This document shows positions 28,071 through 38,699 of a stretch of 64,000 nucleotides of DNA, one piece after another. Source of the stretch: Candidatus Bathyarchaeota archaeon (GTDB taxonomy: Archaea > Thermoproteota > Bathyarchaeia > Bathyarchaeales > DTEX01); contig JAGTQE010000006.1 of NCBI GenBank assembly GCA_018396635.1, positions 1-64,000 on the forward strand. Reading direction: 5' to 3'. Both the position numbers and the translations under genes were made by a program. The notes under the pieces were generated by a model that did not search any database, was not told the DNA's origin, and saw only the letters and a list, made by a program, of their open reading frames with translations. Numbering within the stretch: position 1 is the stretch's first letter; each line of letters opens with the position of its first letter.

Positions 28071-29326
28071 TGCGTATGTCGACAGTAATTGAGGATGTTA
28101 AAGCCAGAAAAATATTTAATAGTAGAGGGGAGGCGACAATAGAGGTTGAGATAACGACGGCAGACGGCTTCGGCGTGGCTTCAGCACCTAGCGGCGCAAG
28201 TAAGGGTAAGGCTGAGGCCATAGCGTATCCGCCAGGCGGTGTTGACGAAGCCATAAGGAAAGTTGAGGAGCTCATAGCACCCGAGCTCATAGGGATGAAC
28301 GCCGATGACCAGGAGGAGATAGACAACCTCCTACGCGAGGTAGATGGTACTAAAAACTTCGCGAACATTGGCGGAAATACGGCTTATGCGGTCTCGCTGG
28401 CAGCTGCCGACGCCGCAGCCAACTCTTATAATATGCCGCTCTTTCAGTATCTAGGCGGCTACTTTGCATGTCAACTGCCATATCCGCTTGGAAACGTCCT
28501 CGGGGGCGGGAGGCACGCTCTAGGGAAGGCCCCAGACATACAGGAGTTCCTCGTCTTGCCGGTTGGAGCCCCAAACTTCATGGCTGCGGCTGAGGCTAAC
28601 GTTAGGGTTCATAGAAAGGTTAGGGATATACTTGCCAAGGTGGATCCATATTTCACTGGTGGGAAGGGAGATGAGGGCGCGTGGGCTCCAACATTAACTA
28701 ATGAGAAGGCGCTTGAGGTTGTTGTGAGGGCTTGTGAGGAGGTTTCGAGCGAGGTTGGCTTTGAGTGTAGAGTTGGGCTTGACGTTGCATCATCATCGCT
28801 ATGGGATCCTGAAAAGCAGCGGTACATTTACGTTAATGAGGGTGTTGAGAGGGATTCTGGTGAGCAGCTTGAGTACATACTGAGCCTTATCAGCAAGTAT
28901 AGGTTGATTTATGTTGAAGACCCGTTCCATGAGGAGGACTTTGAAAGCTTTAGGGAGCTCACATCTAAGGTTAGGGGCTGTCTTATATGTGGGGATGACC
29001 TCTTCGTCACTAGCGAGGAGCGCCTTAAAGTCGGCATAGAAAAGGGTGCGGGAAACGCCATAATAATCAAGGTTAACCAGGTTGGAACGTTAACAGACAC
29101 TTGGAGGACTATTAGGCTCGCTAAGGAGAATAACTATGTGCCAATAGTCTCACATAGATCTGGTGAGACAACATCCTTCCACATAGCGCATATAGCGGTA
29201 GGCCTAGGATGCCCAATTATAAAAACTGGTGTTGTGGGCGGGGAGCGCATAGCTAAGATCAACGAGCTAATCTATATTGAGGAGATCCTGGGAGAGAAGG
29301 CTAAGATGGCTAGGCTGAAGATTTAA
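28070..29326 (+). CDS. eno: Enolase (start probably 28076)
   Basis: IEDVKARKIFNSRGEATIEVEI; PLGNVLGGGRHA; VEDPFHEEDFE; SHRSGETT. Confidence 0.97.
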   Translation: MRMSTVIEDVKARKIFNSRGEATIEVEITTADGFGVASAPSGASKGKAEAIAYPPGGVDEAIRKVEELIAPELIGMNADDQEEIDNLLREVDGTKNFANIGGNTAYAVSLAAADAAANSYNMPLFQYLGGYFACQLPYPLGNVLGGGRHALGKAPDIQEFLVLPVGAPNFMAAAEANVRVHRKVRDILAKVDPYFTGGKGDEGAWAPTLTNEKALEVVVRACEEVSSEVGFECRVGLDVASSSLWDPEKQRYIYVNEGVERDSGEQLEYILSLISKYRLIYVEDPFHEEDFESFRELTSKVRGCLICGDDLFVTSEERLKVGIEKGAGNAIIIKVNQVGTLTDTWRTIRLAKENNYVPIVSHRSGETTSFHIAHIAVGLGCPIIKTGVVGGERIAKINELIYIEEILGEKAKMARLKI

Positions 29327-29347
29327 AGTTTATGGGGATGATGTGTA

Positions 29348-30013
29348 TTGGCATCCGAGGATAAGGTTAAGGATGAGGTTGGAGCTGCTGTTGAAGGCCT
29401 CCTTATACCGCAAGAGGTTCTCCTCTCAGCTGGGGTACATATTGGAACAAAAATTAAGACGAGGGATATGGAGCAATTCATTTATAAGGTTAGGGGAGAC
29501 GGCCTATTCGTCCTAGACATAAAGAAGATTGATGAGCGGATAAGAATAGCTGCAAAGTTTCTGAGCAGATTCGACCCACCGAAGATCGTGGCCACGGCTG
29601 CTAGACTCTATGCCCGCGAACCAGTCGCCAAGTTCTGCGAGTTCACGAAGGCAACACCCGTACTTGGAAGGTTTGTTCCAGGCCTATTCCTGAACCCACT
29701 TTATCCCGAGAGGATTGAGCCTGATGTAGTGCTGGTCTCAGACCCCCGCGCCGACGTCCAAGCCATTAGGGAAGCTGTTAAAATTGGTATACCAGTGGTG
29801 GCTTTATGTAGCACGGATAACGACTTTACAAACATCGATTTAGTTATACCAACAAATAATAAGGGTAGGAAAGCCCTAGCAGTCATATATTGGCTTCTGG
29901 CCAGGCAGATTCTGCGGGAGAGGGGTGAGCTCCCACCCAACGGCGACCTACCAGTGCCAATAGAGGAGTTTGAGGTTAAGCTCGTTGAGAAGCCCCAGCA
30001 GGCAACCAGCTAA
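29348..30013 (+). CDS. rps2: 30S ribosomal protein S2
   Basis: LLSAGVHIGTKIKTRDMEQFIYKVRGDGLFVLDIKKIDERI; RFVPGLFLNPLYPERIEPDVVLVSDPRADVQAI. Confidence 0.96.
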   Translation: MASEDKVKDEVGAAVEGLLIPQEVLLSAGVHIGTKIKTRDMEQFIYKVRGDGLFVLDIKKIDERIRIAAKFLSRFDPPKIVATAARLYAREPVAKFCEFTKATPVLGRFVPGLFLNPLYPERIEPDVVLVSDPRADVQAIREAVKIGIPVVALCSTDNDFTNIDLVIPTNNKGRKALAVIYWLLARQILRERGELPPNGDLPVPIEEFEVKLVEKPQQATS

Positions 30014-30120
30014 CCAGAATCAATCTAATCAGTTGATTTTTCTTCACCATCCTGAAGCTAATATTATTATAATCCCTTTAGTAAAAGTCTATTTTAGGAT
30101 TTAGCCTATGGTGAAGAGAT

Positions 30121-30984
30121 TTGTCGCCTAAAGTTAGGTACGCTAAATATGCTGGCAGCTTCTATGCTGGTTCTAGGGAGTCGCTTAAGAGGCAGATAGA
30201 GGAGTGCTTTAAGCATAGTTTTGGCCCCGGAGTTATTCCAGCTTTATCTGAGAGGGGCCCCAGATCGATAATTGGCTTAATATGCCCACATGCCGGATAC
30301 ATGTACTCCGGCCCAATAGCAGCTAACGCATATCATCGCCTAGCCTTAGATGGCAGGGTTGATACATTCGTGATTCTAGGCCCAAATCATCAGGGTATTG
30401 GTAGTGGCGTTGCGATAATGGATCAGGGCGTGTGGCGCACACCTCTCGGAGACATTGAGGTGGATGGCGACTTGGCTAGGGAGATTCTTAAGCACTCCGA
30501 TATTATTGATATTGATGAATCGGCGCATGCATATGAGCATTCAATAGAGGTTCAGCTTCCATTCATACAATACATTTATAGTTTAGCCAACATGCCTTTC
30601 AAGTTCGTCCCCATCTGCTTTCTAATGCAGGATTTGGAGACTGCGCGTGAGGTTGGTAGGGCACTGGCCGAGGCCCTGAAGAATAGGAATTCTGTGATAA
30701 TCGCTTCAACAGACTGGACGCACTATGAGCCTCATAGCAGGGCATATGAGAAGGATATGGAGGCGATAAACGCTGTCATACGGCTCGATGAGGATCGATT
30801 TTACTCTATTTTAGAGTCACGTAATGTTACGGCGTGCGGCTACGGTCCAGTGGCAGCATTAATGACAGCGGCTAAGATTATTGGCGCTAGGAGTGTTGAG
30901 CTGCTAAGCTATAAGACCAGCGGGGATATAACTGGAGATAAAATGGCAGTTGTTGGATATGCTGCCATAGTTGTAAGCAGGTAA
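30121..30984 (+). CDS. MEMO1 family protein
   Basis: YAGSFYAGSRESL; GLICPHAGYMYSGPIAANAY; FVILGPNHQGIGSGVAI; STDWTHYEP. Confidence 0.95.
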   Translation: MSPKVRYAKYAGSFYAGSRESLKRQIEECFKHSFGPGVIPALSERGPRSIIGLICPHAGYMYSGPIAANAYHRLALDGRVDTFVILGPNHQGIGSGVAIMDQGVWRTPLGDIEVDGDLAREILKHSDIIDIDESAHAYEHSIEVQLPFIQYIYSLANMPFKFVPICFLMQDLETAREVGRALAEALKNRNSVIIASTDWTHYEPHSRAYEKDMEAINAVIRLDEDRFYSILESRNVTACGYGPVAALMTAAKIIGARSVELLSYKTSGDITGDKMAVVGYAAIVVSR

Positions 30985-30999
30985 AAAAGGGGCTAACTG

Positions 31000-32004
31000 T
31001 TGAAGAGGCTCTCCGTTGCCTCGGCGCCAGCGAAAGTGATCCTATTCGGCGAGCACTTTGTTGTCTACAATAAGCCAGCTATAGTTATGGCGATAAATAT
31101 GAGGGCTTATGCAAAGTCCAAGCCTGAGGAGAGTCAGAAGATAATTATTGAGTCTAAGTCAATGAATATTTCCGGAGCCTTTACTATTAGCGGCGATTAT
31201 CAGCCGATCATTGGCGGGTTTGAGGGAAAGGAGAAACTTCTACCAATATATGTTGCCATTAAGAGCATTTTGGAGCGTGCTGGTGAGGAGCGTGGGGTTA
31301 GGGTGGAGATTGACTCAACAATCCCTGTGGCTGCTGGTTTAGGCTCATCGGCAGCCGTCTCTGTTGCGTCTGCAGCAGCTGTAAGCAGCCTCCTCGAGCT
31401 GAATATTAGTAGGGAGGATATTTTTATGGCTGCGCTTGAGGCTGAGAGGATTGTTCACGAGAATCCCTCCGGGGTTGACCCAGCCATATCAACCTATGGC
31501 GGGCTCATAGTTTACCGTAAAGGTGATGGAATAAGGCGCCTTAGCGTTGATGCGAGATTACCTCTCGTTGTCGGCGATACTGGCATTAAGCGGGTGACGG
31601 GTGAAATGGTTCTTCTAGTTGGGGAGATGAGGAGACGTTACCCGCTGGTTGTGGATAGAATCATGGATTCAGGCGAGGCTATAGTTGATGTGGGGGTTGA
31701 GGCGCTACGGAGAGGCGATCTAAAGACCATAGGGGACCTAATGAACATTAACCACGCCCTCCTATGCGCCCTAGGCCTCTCTAATGAAACTATTGAGAGG
31801 CTTATCCACGCGGCCAGGAGGGCTGGAGCATTTGGGGCGAAGCTTACGGGGGCTGGTGGTGGAGGATGTATGATTGCGTTGTCCCCACCAGATAGGATTA
31901 ATTATGTTGTAAGAGCTATTGAGAATGCTGGTGGGAGAGCTTTCATAACTGATATTAGCTTGGAGGGCGTTAGGGTTGAGGTGCAGCAGCCCAACAGTGC
32001 TTAA
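31000..32004 (+). CDS. mvk: Mevalonate kinase
   Basis: SAPAKVILFGEHFVVYNKPAIVMAI; PVAAGLGSSAAVSVA; GAKLTGAGGGGCMIAL. Confidence 0.96.
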   Translation: MKRLSVASAPAKVILFGEHFVVYNKPAIVMAINMRAYAKSKPEESQKIIIESKSMNISGAFTISGDYQPIIGGFEGKEKLLPIYVAIKSILERAGEERGVRVEIDSTIPVAAGLGSSAAVSVASAAAVSSLLELNISREDIFMAALEAERIVHENPSGVDPAISTYGGLIVYRKGDGIRRLSVDARLPLVVGDTGIKRVTGEMVLLVGEMRRRYPLVVDRIMDSGEAIVDVGVEALRRGDLKTIGDLMNINHALLCALGLSNETIERLIHAARRAGAFGAKLTGAGGGGCMIALSPPDRINYVVRAIENAGGRAFITDISLEGVRVEVQQPNSA

Positions 32005-32776
32005 GATAGGCGGCTCAGTCATAACCTTTAAAGACAGGGCGCTGACGCCGAACTTACCTGCAATTGAGCGGCTTGCCAGAGAAATATCTGAGTCGCAGGT
32101 CTCGCCACTTATAATAGTTCATGGCGGAGGAAGCTTCGGCCATCCTATAGCCGCCGAGTACAAGATAGCTGACGGGTTTAGGGAGTCGGGCCAGAGGGTA
32201 GGTTTCTCTAAAACTCATAACGCCATGGTCTCACTAAACTCCCTTGTGATTGAAGCTTTGCTCAATAATGGTCTCCCGGCGTTTAGCATCGCTCCATCTT
32301 CATTTATAGTTACGAGAAGTGGGAGGATCCATTACCTTTGTATGGATGTTTTGGGGCAGGCAATTAAGCTCGGCTTCATTCCAGTTCTATATGGAGACGC
32401 CGTCTTCGACTACAGTTATGGCTTCACAATACTGTCAGGCGACCAGATAGTTTCAAGGTTGGCTGTTGAGCTTAACGCTAGCAGAATTATTGTTGGCGTT
32501 GATGTCGACGGCCTATACACGTCGGATCCAAAGATGGATCCTCACGCCCAGCTTATAACTAAGGTAACTGTTAGCGAGTTGAAGGATCTTCTCAGCAGGA
32601 TTGGCGGCTCAAGTTTCACCGACGTGACTGGCGGGATGGTGAAGAAGGTGATTGAGTTAATGGTTCCGGCATCGGCCGGCATCGAGGTCCTCATAATAAA
32701 TGCTTTAAAGCCCAATAATGTTTATAGAGCCTTAAAGGGTGAAGAGGTCGTTGGGACAAGGATTATTAAGGGGTGA
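31976..32776 (+). CDS. ipk: Isopentenyl phosphate kinase
   Basis: VLKIGGSVITFKD; IIVHGGGSFGHPIAAEY; PVLYGDAVFD; ILSGDQIVSRLA. Confidence 0.94.
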   Translation: MRCSSPTVLKIGGSVITFKDRALTPNLPAIERLAREISESQVSPLIIVHGGGSFGHPIAAEYKIADGFRESGQRVGFSKTHNAMVSLNSLVIEALLNNGLPAFSIAPSSFIVTRSGRIHYLCMDVLGQAIKLGFIPVLYGDAVFDYSYGFTILSGDQIVSRLAVELNASRIIVGVDVDGLYTSDPKMDPHAQLITKVTVSELKDLLSRIGGSSFTDVTGGMVKKVIELMVPASAGIEVLIINALKPNNVYRALKGEEVVGTRIIKG

Positions 32777-33884
32777 GGGCACCGCTAAGAGGACTGCGAA
32801 TAGGAAGGAGGATCATTTGAGAATATGCCTTGAGAAGGATGTTGAGGCAAAGAAGATAACTGCCGGGTTTGAGGACGTCTTCCTAATCCATAAGGCCCTG
32901 CCGGAAATAAATTTGGAGGACATAAGGACTGAGACGTTCTTCCTTAACCATAAGTTTTCAGCCCCAATAATAGTTGAGGGAATGACGGGCGGGACTGAAA
33001 AGTCTGTCACCATAAACGCCGCCATAGCCCAAGCGGTTGAGGAGCTAGGCTTAGGGATGGGCGTTGGAAGCCAGAGGGCTGCTTTAGAAGACCCGAGCCT
33101 TGAGCGGACATATAAAATTGTTAGGGAGAAGGCTCCAAAAGCCTTCCTAGTCTCCAATATAGGTGGACCCCAGCTATTAATGGAAGACAGCATCTCTAAG
33201 ATTAAGCGTGCGGTTGAAATGATTGAGGCTGACGCCCTAGCAATACATTTAAACCCACTTCAAGAGGTTGTTCAGCCTGAAGGTGAAAAATTCTATGCTG
33301 GGATAATAGATAGGATAAGGAGGGTTACTGAGAGGTTGGATGTTCCTATAATAGTTAAGGAGACCGGTGGAGGAATATCAGCTGAGGTTGCTGGGATGCT
33401 TGAGGATGCGGGCGTCGCCTGCATAGATGTTGCTGGGGCTGGTGGAACAAGCTGGGCGGCTGTCGAATATTATAGGGCTGTTGAGCAGGGGATAGCCTTC
33501 AGCAGGGATCTTGGGTTAATGCTCTGGGACTGGGGTATACCAACCGTTATAAGCTTAATTGAGGTCACACGCTCAACAAGCCTACCAGTTATAGCGTCCG
33601 GCGGCGTGAGGTCCAGCCTAGACATAGCCAAGAGTATAGCTCTTGGAGCCTCCTTAGCTGGGATTGCTAGGCCAGTCCTCCTATCAGCCTCTAGAGGATA
33701 CGAAGATGTTAAGAGGATGCTGAGCTCACTCATAGCGCAGCTGAGGAGCGTAATGTTTTTGGTTGGGGCTGACTCAATAGAGAGGTTGAGGAAGGCGCCT
33801 CTAGTAATATTAGGTAGGACGGCTGAATGGCTCAGGGCAAGGGGTTTCAACCCAGATGAGTATGCTAGGAGGAGCTGGGCGTGA
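32739..33884 (+). CDS. fni: Type 2 isopentenyl-diphosphate isomerase (true start probably downstream of 32739)
   Basis: APIIVEGMTGGTEKSVTINAAIA; GMGVGSQRAAL; HLNPLQEVVQPEG; VDVAGAGGTSWAAVE. Confidence 0.95.
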   Translation: MKRSLGQGLLRGEGTAKRTANRKEDHLRICLEKDVEAKKITAGFEDVFLIHKALPEINLEDIRTETFFLNHKFSAPIIVEGMTGGTEKSVTINAAIAQAVEELGLGMGVGSQRAALEDPSLERTYKIVREKAPKAFLVSNIGGPQLLMEDSISKIKRAVEMIEADALAIHLNPLQEVVQPEGEKFYAGIIDRIRRVTERLDVPIIVKETGGGISAEVAGMLEDAGVACIDVAGAGGTSWAAVEYYRAVEQGIAFSRDLGLMLWDWGIPTVISLIEVTRSTSLPVIASGGVRSSLDIAKSIALGASLAGIARPVLLSASRGYEDVKRMLSSLIAQLRSVMFLVGADSIERLRKAPLVILGRTAEWLRARGFNPDEYARRSWA

Positions 33885-34954
33885 GCATTGAAGTCTATCT
33901 TGAGGAGAAGGCTAAAGTTATAGATGAGCGGATTGAAAAATATCTGCCGAGAATATTGTCAAGAGAATCATTAATCTTCAGGATTGTTCCGCCAAAATAT
34001 AGTCTTGACTTTGAGGCGCTAAATAAGGCTGTAAGTATACCGCTATGGGACTTCCTAGATAGGGGCGGAAAGCGTTGGCGTCCAGCTCTATTCCTGCTGG
34101 TTTATGAAGCTTTAGGTGGAAAGGACTTTGAAGATGCCCTAGACTTCGCAATAATTCCTGAAGTGATCCATAACGGTACGCTGATAGCCGACGACATTGA
34201 GGATTCATCAGAGATGAGGAGGGGAAAACCATGCACATACAAGATCTTTGGGGTTGACGTAGCCATAAACCTCTCACAGTCAATGTACTTCCTTCCAATG
34301 ATAGTCTTAAGCGAGAAGGGCGGTAAGATACCGGCTGAAAAGGCTAGAAGAATATATGAGATATATGTGCATGAGATGATTAACCTGAGCCTCGGACAAG
34401 CAATCGACATAGCATGGCATAGAGGTTTAGTTCAAATAGATAGGCTCTCAGAGGAACATTATCTACAGATGTGCGCCTATAAGACTGGCACCTTGGCTAG
34501 AATGGCCGCTAAGATGGCTGCAGTTTTAGCTGGCGCCGAGGAGGAGGTTGTCGAGAAAATAGGGGCCTTCGCAGAGTCTATAGGCGTCTCCTTTCAGATT
34601 CAAGACGACATCCTGGATATTGTTGGTGAAGAGTTCGCTAGGGGGAAGGGCGGCTTAGGCATGGATATAACGGAGGGAAAGATAACTTTAATGGTTCTTT
34701 ATACTCTGAAGAGAGCTGAGAAGAGCGATAGGGAGGAGCTCCTAAAGATACTTGGTATGCATACAAGCGATGAGGGTTTAAGAAGGAGGGCTATTGAGAT
34801 AATCAAGAAGTATGGTGCCGTTGAGTATGCTAGGCATGTTGCCACGAGAATTGTTGACGAGAGCTGGAGGAATATTGAGGGGCTTCTGCCTGAATCAGAT
34901 GCGAAGAAAAAGATTAAGATGCTCGCTGAGTATCTTATCCAGAGAAGAATTTAG
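33881..34954 (+). CDS. Polyprenyl (geranylgeranyl/farnesyl) diphosphate synthase
   Basis: GGKRWRPALFLLVYEALGG; GTLIADDIEDSSEMRRGKP; SFQIQDDILDI. Confidence 0.95.
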   Translation: MSIEVYLEEKAKVIDERIEKYLPRILSRESLIFRIVPPKYSLDFEALNKAVSIPLWDFLDRGGKRWRPALFLLVYEALGGKDFEDALDFAIIPEVIHNGTLIADDIEDSSEMRRGKPCTYKIFGVDVAINLSQSMYFLPMIVLSEKGGKIPAEKARRIYEIYVHEMINLSLGQAIDIAWHRGLVQIDRLSEEHYLQMCAYKTGTLARMAAKMAAVLAGAEEEVVEKIGAFAESIGVSFQIQDDILDIVGEEFARGKGGLGMDITEGKITLMVLYTLKRAEKSDREELLKILGMHTSDEGLRRRAIEIIKKYGAVEYARHVATRIVDESWRNIEGLLPESDAKKKIKMLAEYLIQRRI

Positions 34955-34983
34955 CAGCAACAGGATTTAAGAGGCTGCCCATA

Positions 34984-36747
34984 TTGAGTGCCCCCGCAAG
35001 GGATCTAAGCGAGGTAAGGGAGACGATAAGGAAGCTGGCGTTACTGAATGCCATTCAATACGATGGAAAGGCGCAGAGTAAGCCAGTTTTAGGTAAACTC
35101 TTCAGCGAGAGACCTGAGCTTAAGGGCATAGCCAAGGAGATAGTAGCATTAGTGGATTCCATAGTCCAAGAAGTTAATAGCATGTCTCTGGAAGAGCAGA
35201 GGAGACTGCTGGAGACTTTATGGCCTGAGGCCCTCGCCAAGGAGAGGATGCGTGAGAAGGGTTGGGAGAAAACGCTTCCACCGCTGCCAAATGTTGAGAA
35301 GTATGGCCGTGTTGTAACACGCTTTGCGCCTAACCCCGACTGTGTTCTTCATCTTGGCTCAGCTAGGGCGATAGTGCTATGCTATGAGTATGCGAGAATG
35401 TATAATGGGCGCTTTATACTGAGGTTTGAGGATACTGATCCTAGACTTAAGAGATCCTCGCTTCAGTTTATGGACATGATTAGGAAGGATTTAGAGTGGT
35501 TGGGTTGTATTCCAGATGAAGAGTATATTCAGAGCGATAGGATAGAGATATACTATGAGCATGCCGAGAAGCTTCTTAGAGACGGATATGCCTATATCTG
35601 TACATGTAAGCCTGAGAGCTTCCATAGAAGGGTTATGGCTTGTGAACCATGCGAATGCAGGAATTTAGCGCCAGAGGAGAATCTGCGCAGATGGGAGCGT
35701 ATGCAGGATGGGACTTATGGCGAGGGCGAGGCCGTTATGCGCATAAAGACCGACTTAAGCCACCCGAACCCGGCTGTTAGGGATTGGCCAGCCTTCAGAA
35801 TAATAGACACCAAGAAGCATCCTCACCCAAGGGTTGGGTCAAAGTATAGGGTCTGGCCGCTATATAATTTCGCATGCGGGGTGGACGATCACTTAATGGG
35901 CATAACCCATATTATACGTGGAAAGGAGCATTTAACGAACCAGGAGAGGCAGAAGTACTTATATAAATATTTCGGCTGGGATTACCCTGAGGCTATACAT
36001 TATGGGAGACTTAAGATTGAAGGAGCCTCGCTAAGCAAGTCTAAGATTCTTAGGGGCGTTAGGGATGGGCTCTACACAGGCTGGGATGATCCTAGGCTGG
36101 CAACGTTCCTAGCGCTTAAGCGTAGGGGGATATTGCCTGAAGCCATAAAGAGGCTGATGATAGATATAGGGCCTGGGGCAGCAGACATAACTATAAGCTG
36201 GGATAATCTCTACGCATATAATAGGAAGATGGTTGATCCGATAGCTAACAGATACTTCTTTGTTTGGAGTCCAGTGAGGCTCCTTGTTAAGGGTGTTGAG
36301 AAGGAGTTTACCGCACGAATACCCTTTCACCCAGATTACCCTGAAAGGGGGAGTAGGGTCTTCCATATAAGGCCTGTTGAGGGCTCCTTCACCTTCCTCA
36401 TATCTGGGAGAGATGCTGAGCAAATGAAGGCTGGTAGCATTGTCCGCCTAATAGAGCTGTTTAATGTGAGGGTTGAGCATACTGGTAGAGATAGCATAGT
36501 TGCCTCATTCTACAGTGAACCATATTATGATGCGAAGAAGATGGGTGCGCCCCTCATACATTGGCTTCCTGAAGGGGATGGATTACCCTGCGAGGTCTTC
36601 ATGCCTGATGGCTCCACTGTAAGTGGGCTCGTTGAGAGGTCTTTTGGCTCGGTCCCAATCGATAGAGTTGTGCAGTTTGAGCGCTTTGGCTTTGTTAGAG
36701 TTGACAGCGTCGGCGAGAAAATAATCGTTTTCTTCACCCATAGATGA
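34984..36747 (+). CDS. gltX: Glutamyl-tRNA synthetase
   Basis: RFAPNPDCVLHLGSARAI; RFEDTDPR; HYGRLKIEGASLSKSKI. Confidence 0.96.
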   Translation: MSAPARDLSEVRETIRKLALLNAIQYDGKAQSKPVLGKLFSERPELKGIAKEIVALVDSIVQEVNSMSLEEQRRLLETLWPEALAKERMREKGWEKTLPPLPNVEKYGRVVTRFAPNPDCVLHLGSARAIVLCYEYARMYNGRFILRFEDTDPRLKRSSLQFMDMIRKDLEWLGCIPDEEYIQSDRIEIYYEHAEKLLRDGYAYICTCKPESFHRRVMACEPCECRNLAPEENLRRWERMQDGTYGEGEAVMRIKTDLSHPNPAVRDWPAFRIIDTKKHPHPRVGSKYRVWPLYNFACGVDDHLMGITHIIRGKEHLTNQERQKYLYKYFGWDYPEAIHYGRLKIEGASLSKSKILRGVRDGLYTGWDDPRLATFLALKRRGILPEAIKRLMIDIGPGAADITISWDNLYAYNRKMVDPIANRYFFVWSPVRLLVKGVEKEFTARIPFHPDYPERGSRVFHIRPVEGSFTFLISGRDAEQMKAGSIVRLIELFNVRVEHTGRDSIVASFYSEPYYDAKKMGAPLIHWLPEGDGLPCEVFMPDGSTVSGLVERSFGSVPIDRVVQFERFGFVRVDSVGEKIIVFFTHR

Positions 36748-37337
36748 CTTCGACAGGCGGGCTTAAATTAAAGCTTATTAGCCTCTTGACAAAAGATTTT
36801 TCGTTAGAGGTGTTTGTGGTGAAGGTGGCTATATGCGGTTATCTAGGTTCGGGGTGCACTGAGGTTGCTGAGATACTTGCCGGAAAGTTTGGGCTAGAGA
36901 TTTTTAATACCAGCAGAATACTTACGATGATAAAGGATTTTGAGCCGCTTAGTAGGTCTGGTGAAGTTGACGTTGATCTAATAATAAAGAATAAGCTTGA
37001 GGAGATATTGCAGCAAAGGGATAATATAATTATTGAGGGTAGATCAGCTTTCTTCCTGCTTGATAGGAAGGATGTTATAAAAGTTTTCCTGAACTCCTCA
37101 CTTGAAGAGAGGATTAGACATGTGGCTAGTAGGAGAGGTATACCCTTGGATGAGGCACGTGAGGACGTTGAGAGGAGCGATAGGGATAGGAACGGGATCG
37201 TCAAGAGGTTCTTCAATAAAGATGAGGTGACCCCTGAAGACTTTGACTTCTCAATAAAGACCAATGCTAAGACCTTCGCTAAAGTGGCTGATATAATAGC
37301 TGACGTCATTAAGGGCCTGTCAGCCATGCGTCCATGA
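36744..37337 (+). CDS. Cytidylate kinase-like P-loop protein
   Basis: VAICGYLGSGCTEVAEILAGKFG; IIEGRSAFFLL; VERSDRDRNGIVKRFF. Confidence 0.72.
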   Translation: MTSTGGLKLKLISLLTKDFSLEVFVVKVAICGYLGSGCTEVAEILAGKFGLEIFNTSRILTMIKDFEPLSRSGEVDVDLIIKNKLEEILQQRDNIIIEGRSAFFLLDRKDVIKVFLNSSLEERIRHVASRRGIPLDEAREDVERSDRDRNGIVKRFFNKDEVTPEDFDFSIKTNAKTFAKVADIIADVIKGLSAMRP

Positions 37338-38662
37338 TTATAGGCATATTAAGAATATTTGCAACGCTCCGGAGCTCAAATATGATCGTCAATATACCAT
37401 ATGGTAAAACCTCAGTCAGCTTAGATCTGCCGGATGATAGGGTTGTGGCTGTTTTACAGTCTATAGATTTTAATGTACGCCTAGATGAGAAGAGAATTAT
37501 ACAGGATGCTCTGGATAACCCTATTGGGCATAGTCGATTAGCCGATCTATCGCTTGGTGGGCGGAGAGTCTGCGTGGTGGTTAGCGACTACACTAGGGCT
37601 ACACCGAATGGCATCCTCCTCCCGCCAATAATTGAGTCGCTTAAGGAAGCTGGCGTAAAACCAGGCGAAATAAAAATTTTGGTGGCCTATGGCTTACATA
37701 AGCCAGCTCCAAGAGAACTGCTTAAAGAGTTTCTTGGCGGAGAGGTTATGGAGGAGCTGGAGGTTATAGACCATGATGCTGAGAGCGAGAGAGATCTCAC
37801 CTATGTTGGCATGACATCTTTTGGAACAAGATTGTCCATTAACAGGCATATAATTGGCTCAGACCTCATTATATTAACTGGCCTTATAGAGCCTCACTTC
37901 TTCGCCGGCTACAGCGGCGGGAGGAAATCAATATTGCCAGGGGTAGCTGGCAGGGAGGCTATCTTCAATAACCACAGCTATAAGATGATAATGCATCCGC
38001 TGGCGCGTTATGGTATTCTTAAGGGTAACCCTATACATGAGGATATGGTTGAGGCTGTGAAGATGATAAAGAGAGAGATGTATGTGGTTAACGTCGCTAT
38101 TGATAAGAGCCACAAGGTTGTGGGCGCCTTCGCGGGCGATGTATTCGAAGCCCATTTGGAGGGTGTTCGCTTCCTCGATAGATATATTAAAGTTAAGTCG
38201 CCTATGAGGGCGGATATAGTTGTGACGAGCAATGGCGGCTACCCGCTAGACAGGGATCTATATCAGGCTGTTAAGGGCATGGCTACTGGAGAACTCGTTG
38301 TCAGGGAAGGTGGGGTTATAGTGATTTTCGCCGAATGTATTGATGGTATCGGTAGAGGCCATGAAGAGTTCTATTGGCTTATGGCTGAGGCTAAATCGCC
38401 CGAAGAGGTTTTAGAGCGTATAAGGCGGGAAGAGCCCATTAAGGATCAATGGGAGGCGCAGATACTTGCCAGAATACTGAGGACCGCGAAAGTTATTCTA
38501 GTGACAAAAAATATTAAACACAGCGTGGTTGAGGAGATGCATATGATACCGGCATCAAGCCCGGAGGAGGCTGTTGAGGAGGCATATAGAATTGCTGGAA
38601 ACAAACCGAATATAATCGCCATACCCGAGGGGCCATATGTTATACCATATGTTGAGGGCTAG
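37334..38662 (+). CDS. LarA-like nickel-dependent lactate racemase family protein
   Basis: VVVSDYTRATPNGILLPPI; ILVAYGLHKP; HFFAGYSGGRKSILPGVAGREAIFNNH. Confidence 0.9.
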   Translation: MIIGILRIFATLRSSNMIVNIPYGKTSVSLDLPDDRVVAVLQSIDFNVRLDEKRIIQDALDNPIGHSRLADLSLGGRRVCVVVSDYTRATPNGILLPPIIESLKEAGVKPGEIKILVAYGLHKPAPRELLKEFLGGEVMEELEVIDHDAESERDLTYVGMTSFGTRLSINRHIIGSDLIILTGLIEPHFFAGYSGGRKSILPGVAGREAIFNNHSYKMIMHPLARYGILKGNPIHEDMVEAVKMIKREMYVVNVAIDKSHKVVGAFAGDVFEAHLEGVRFLDRYIKVKSPMRADIVVTSNGGYPLDRDLYQAVKGMATGELVVREGGVIVIFAECIDGIGRGHEEFYWLMAEAKSPEEVLERIRREEPIKDQWEAQILARILRTAKVILVTKNIKHSVVEEMHMIPASSPEEAVEEAYRIAGNKPNIIAIPEGPYVIPYVEG

Positions 38663-38699
38663 TCAACCTCGACAGTGAATAGCGCTGGCAAACTACATC

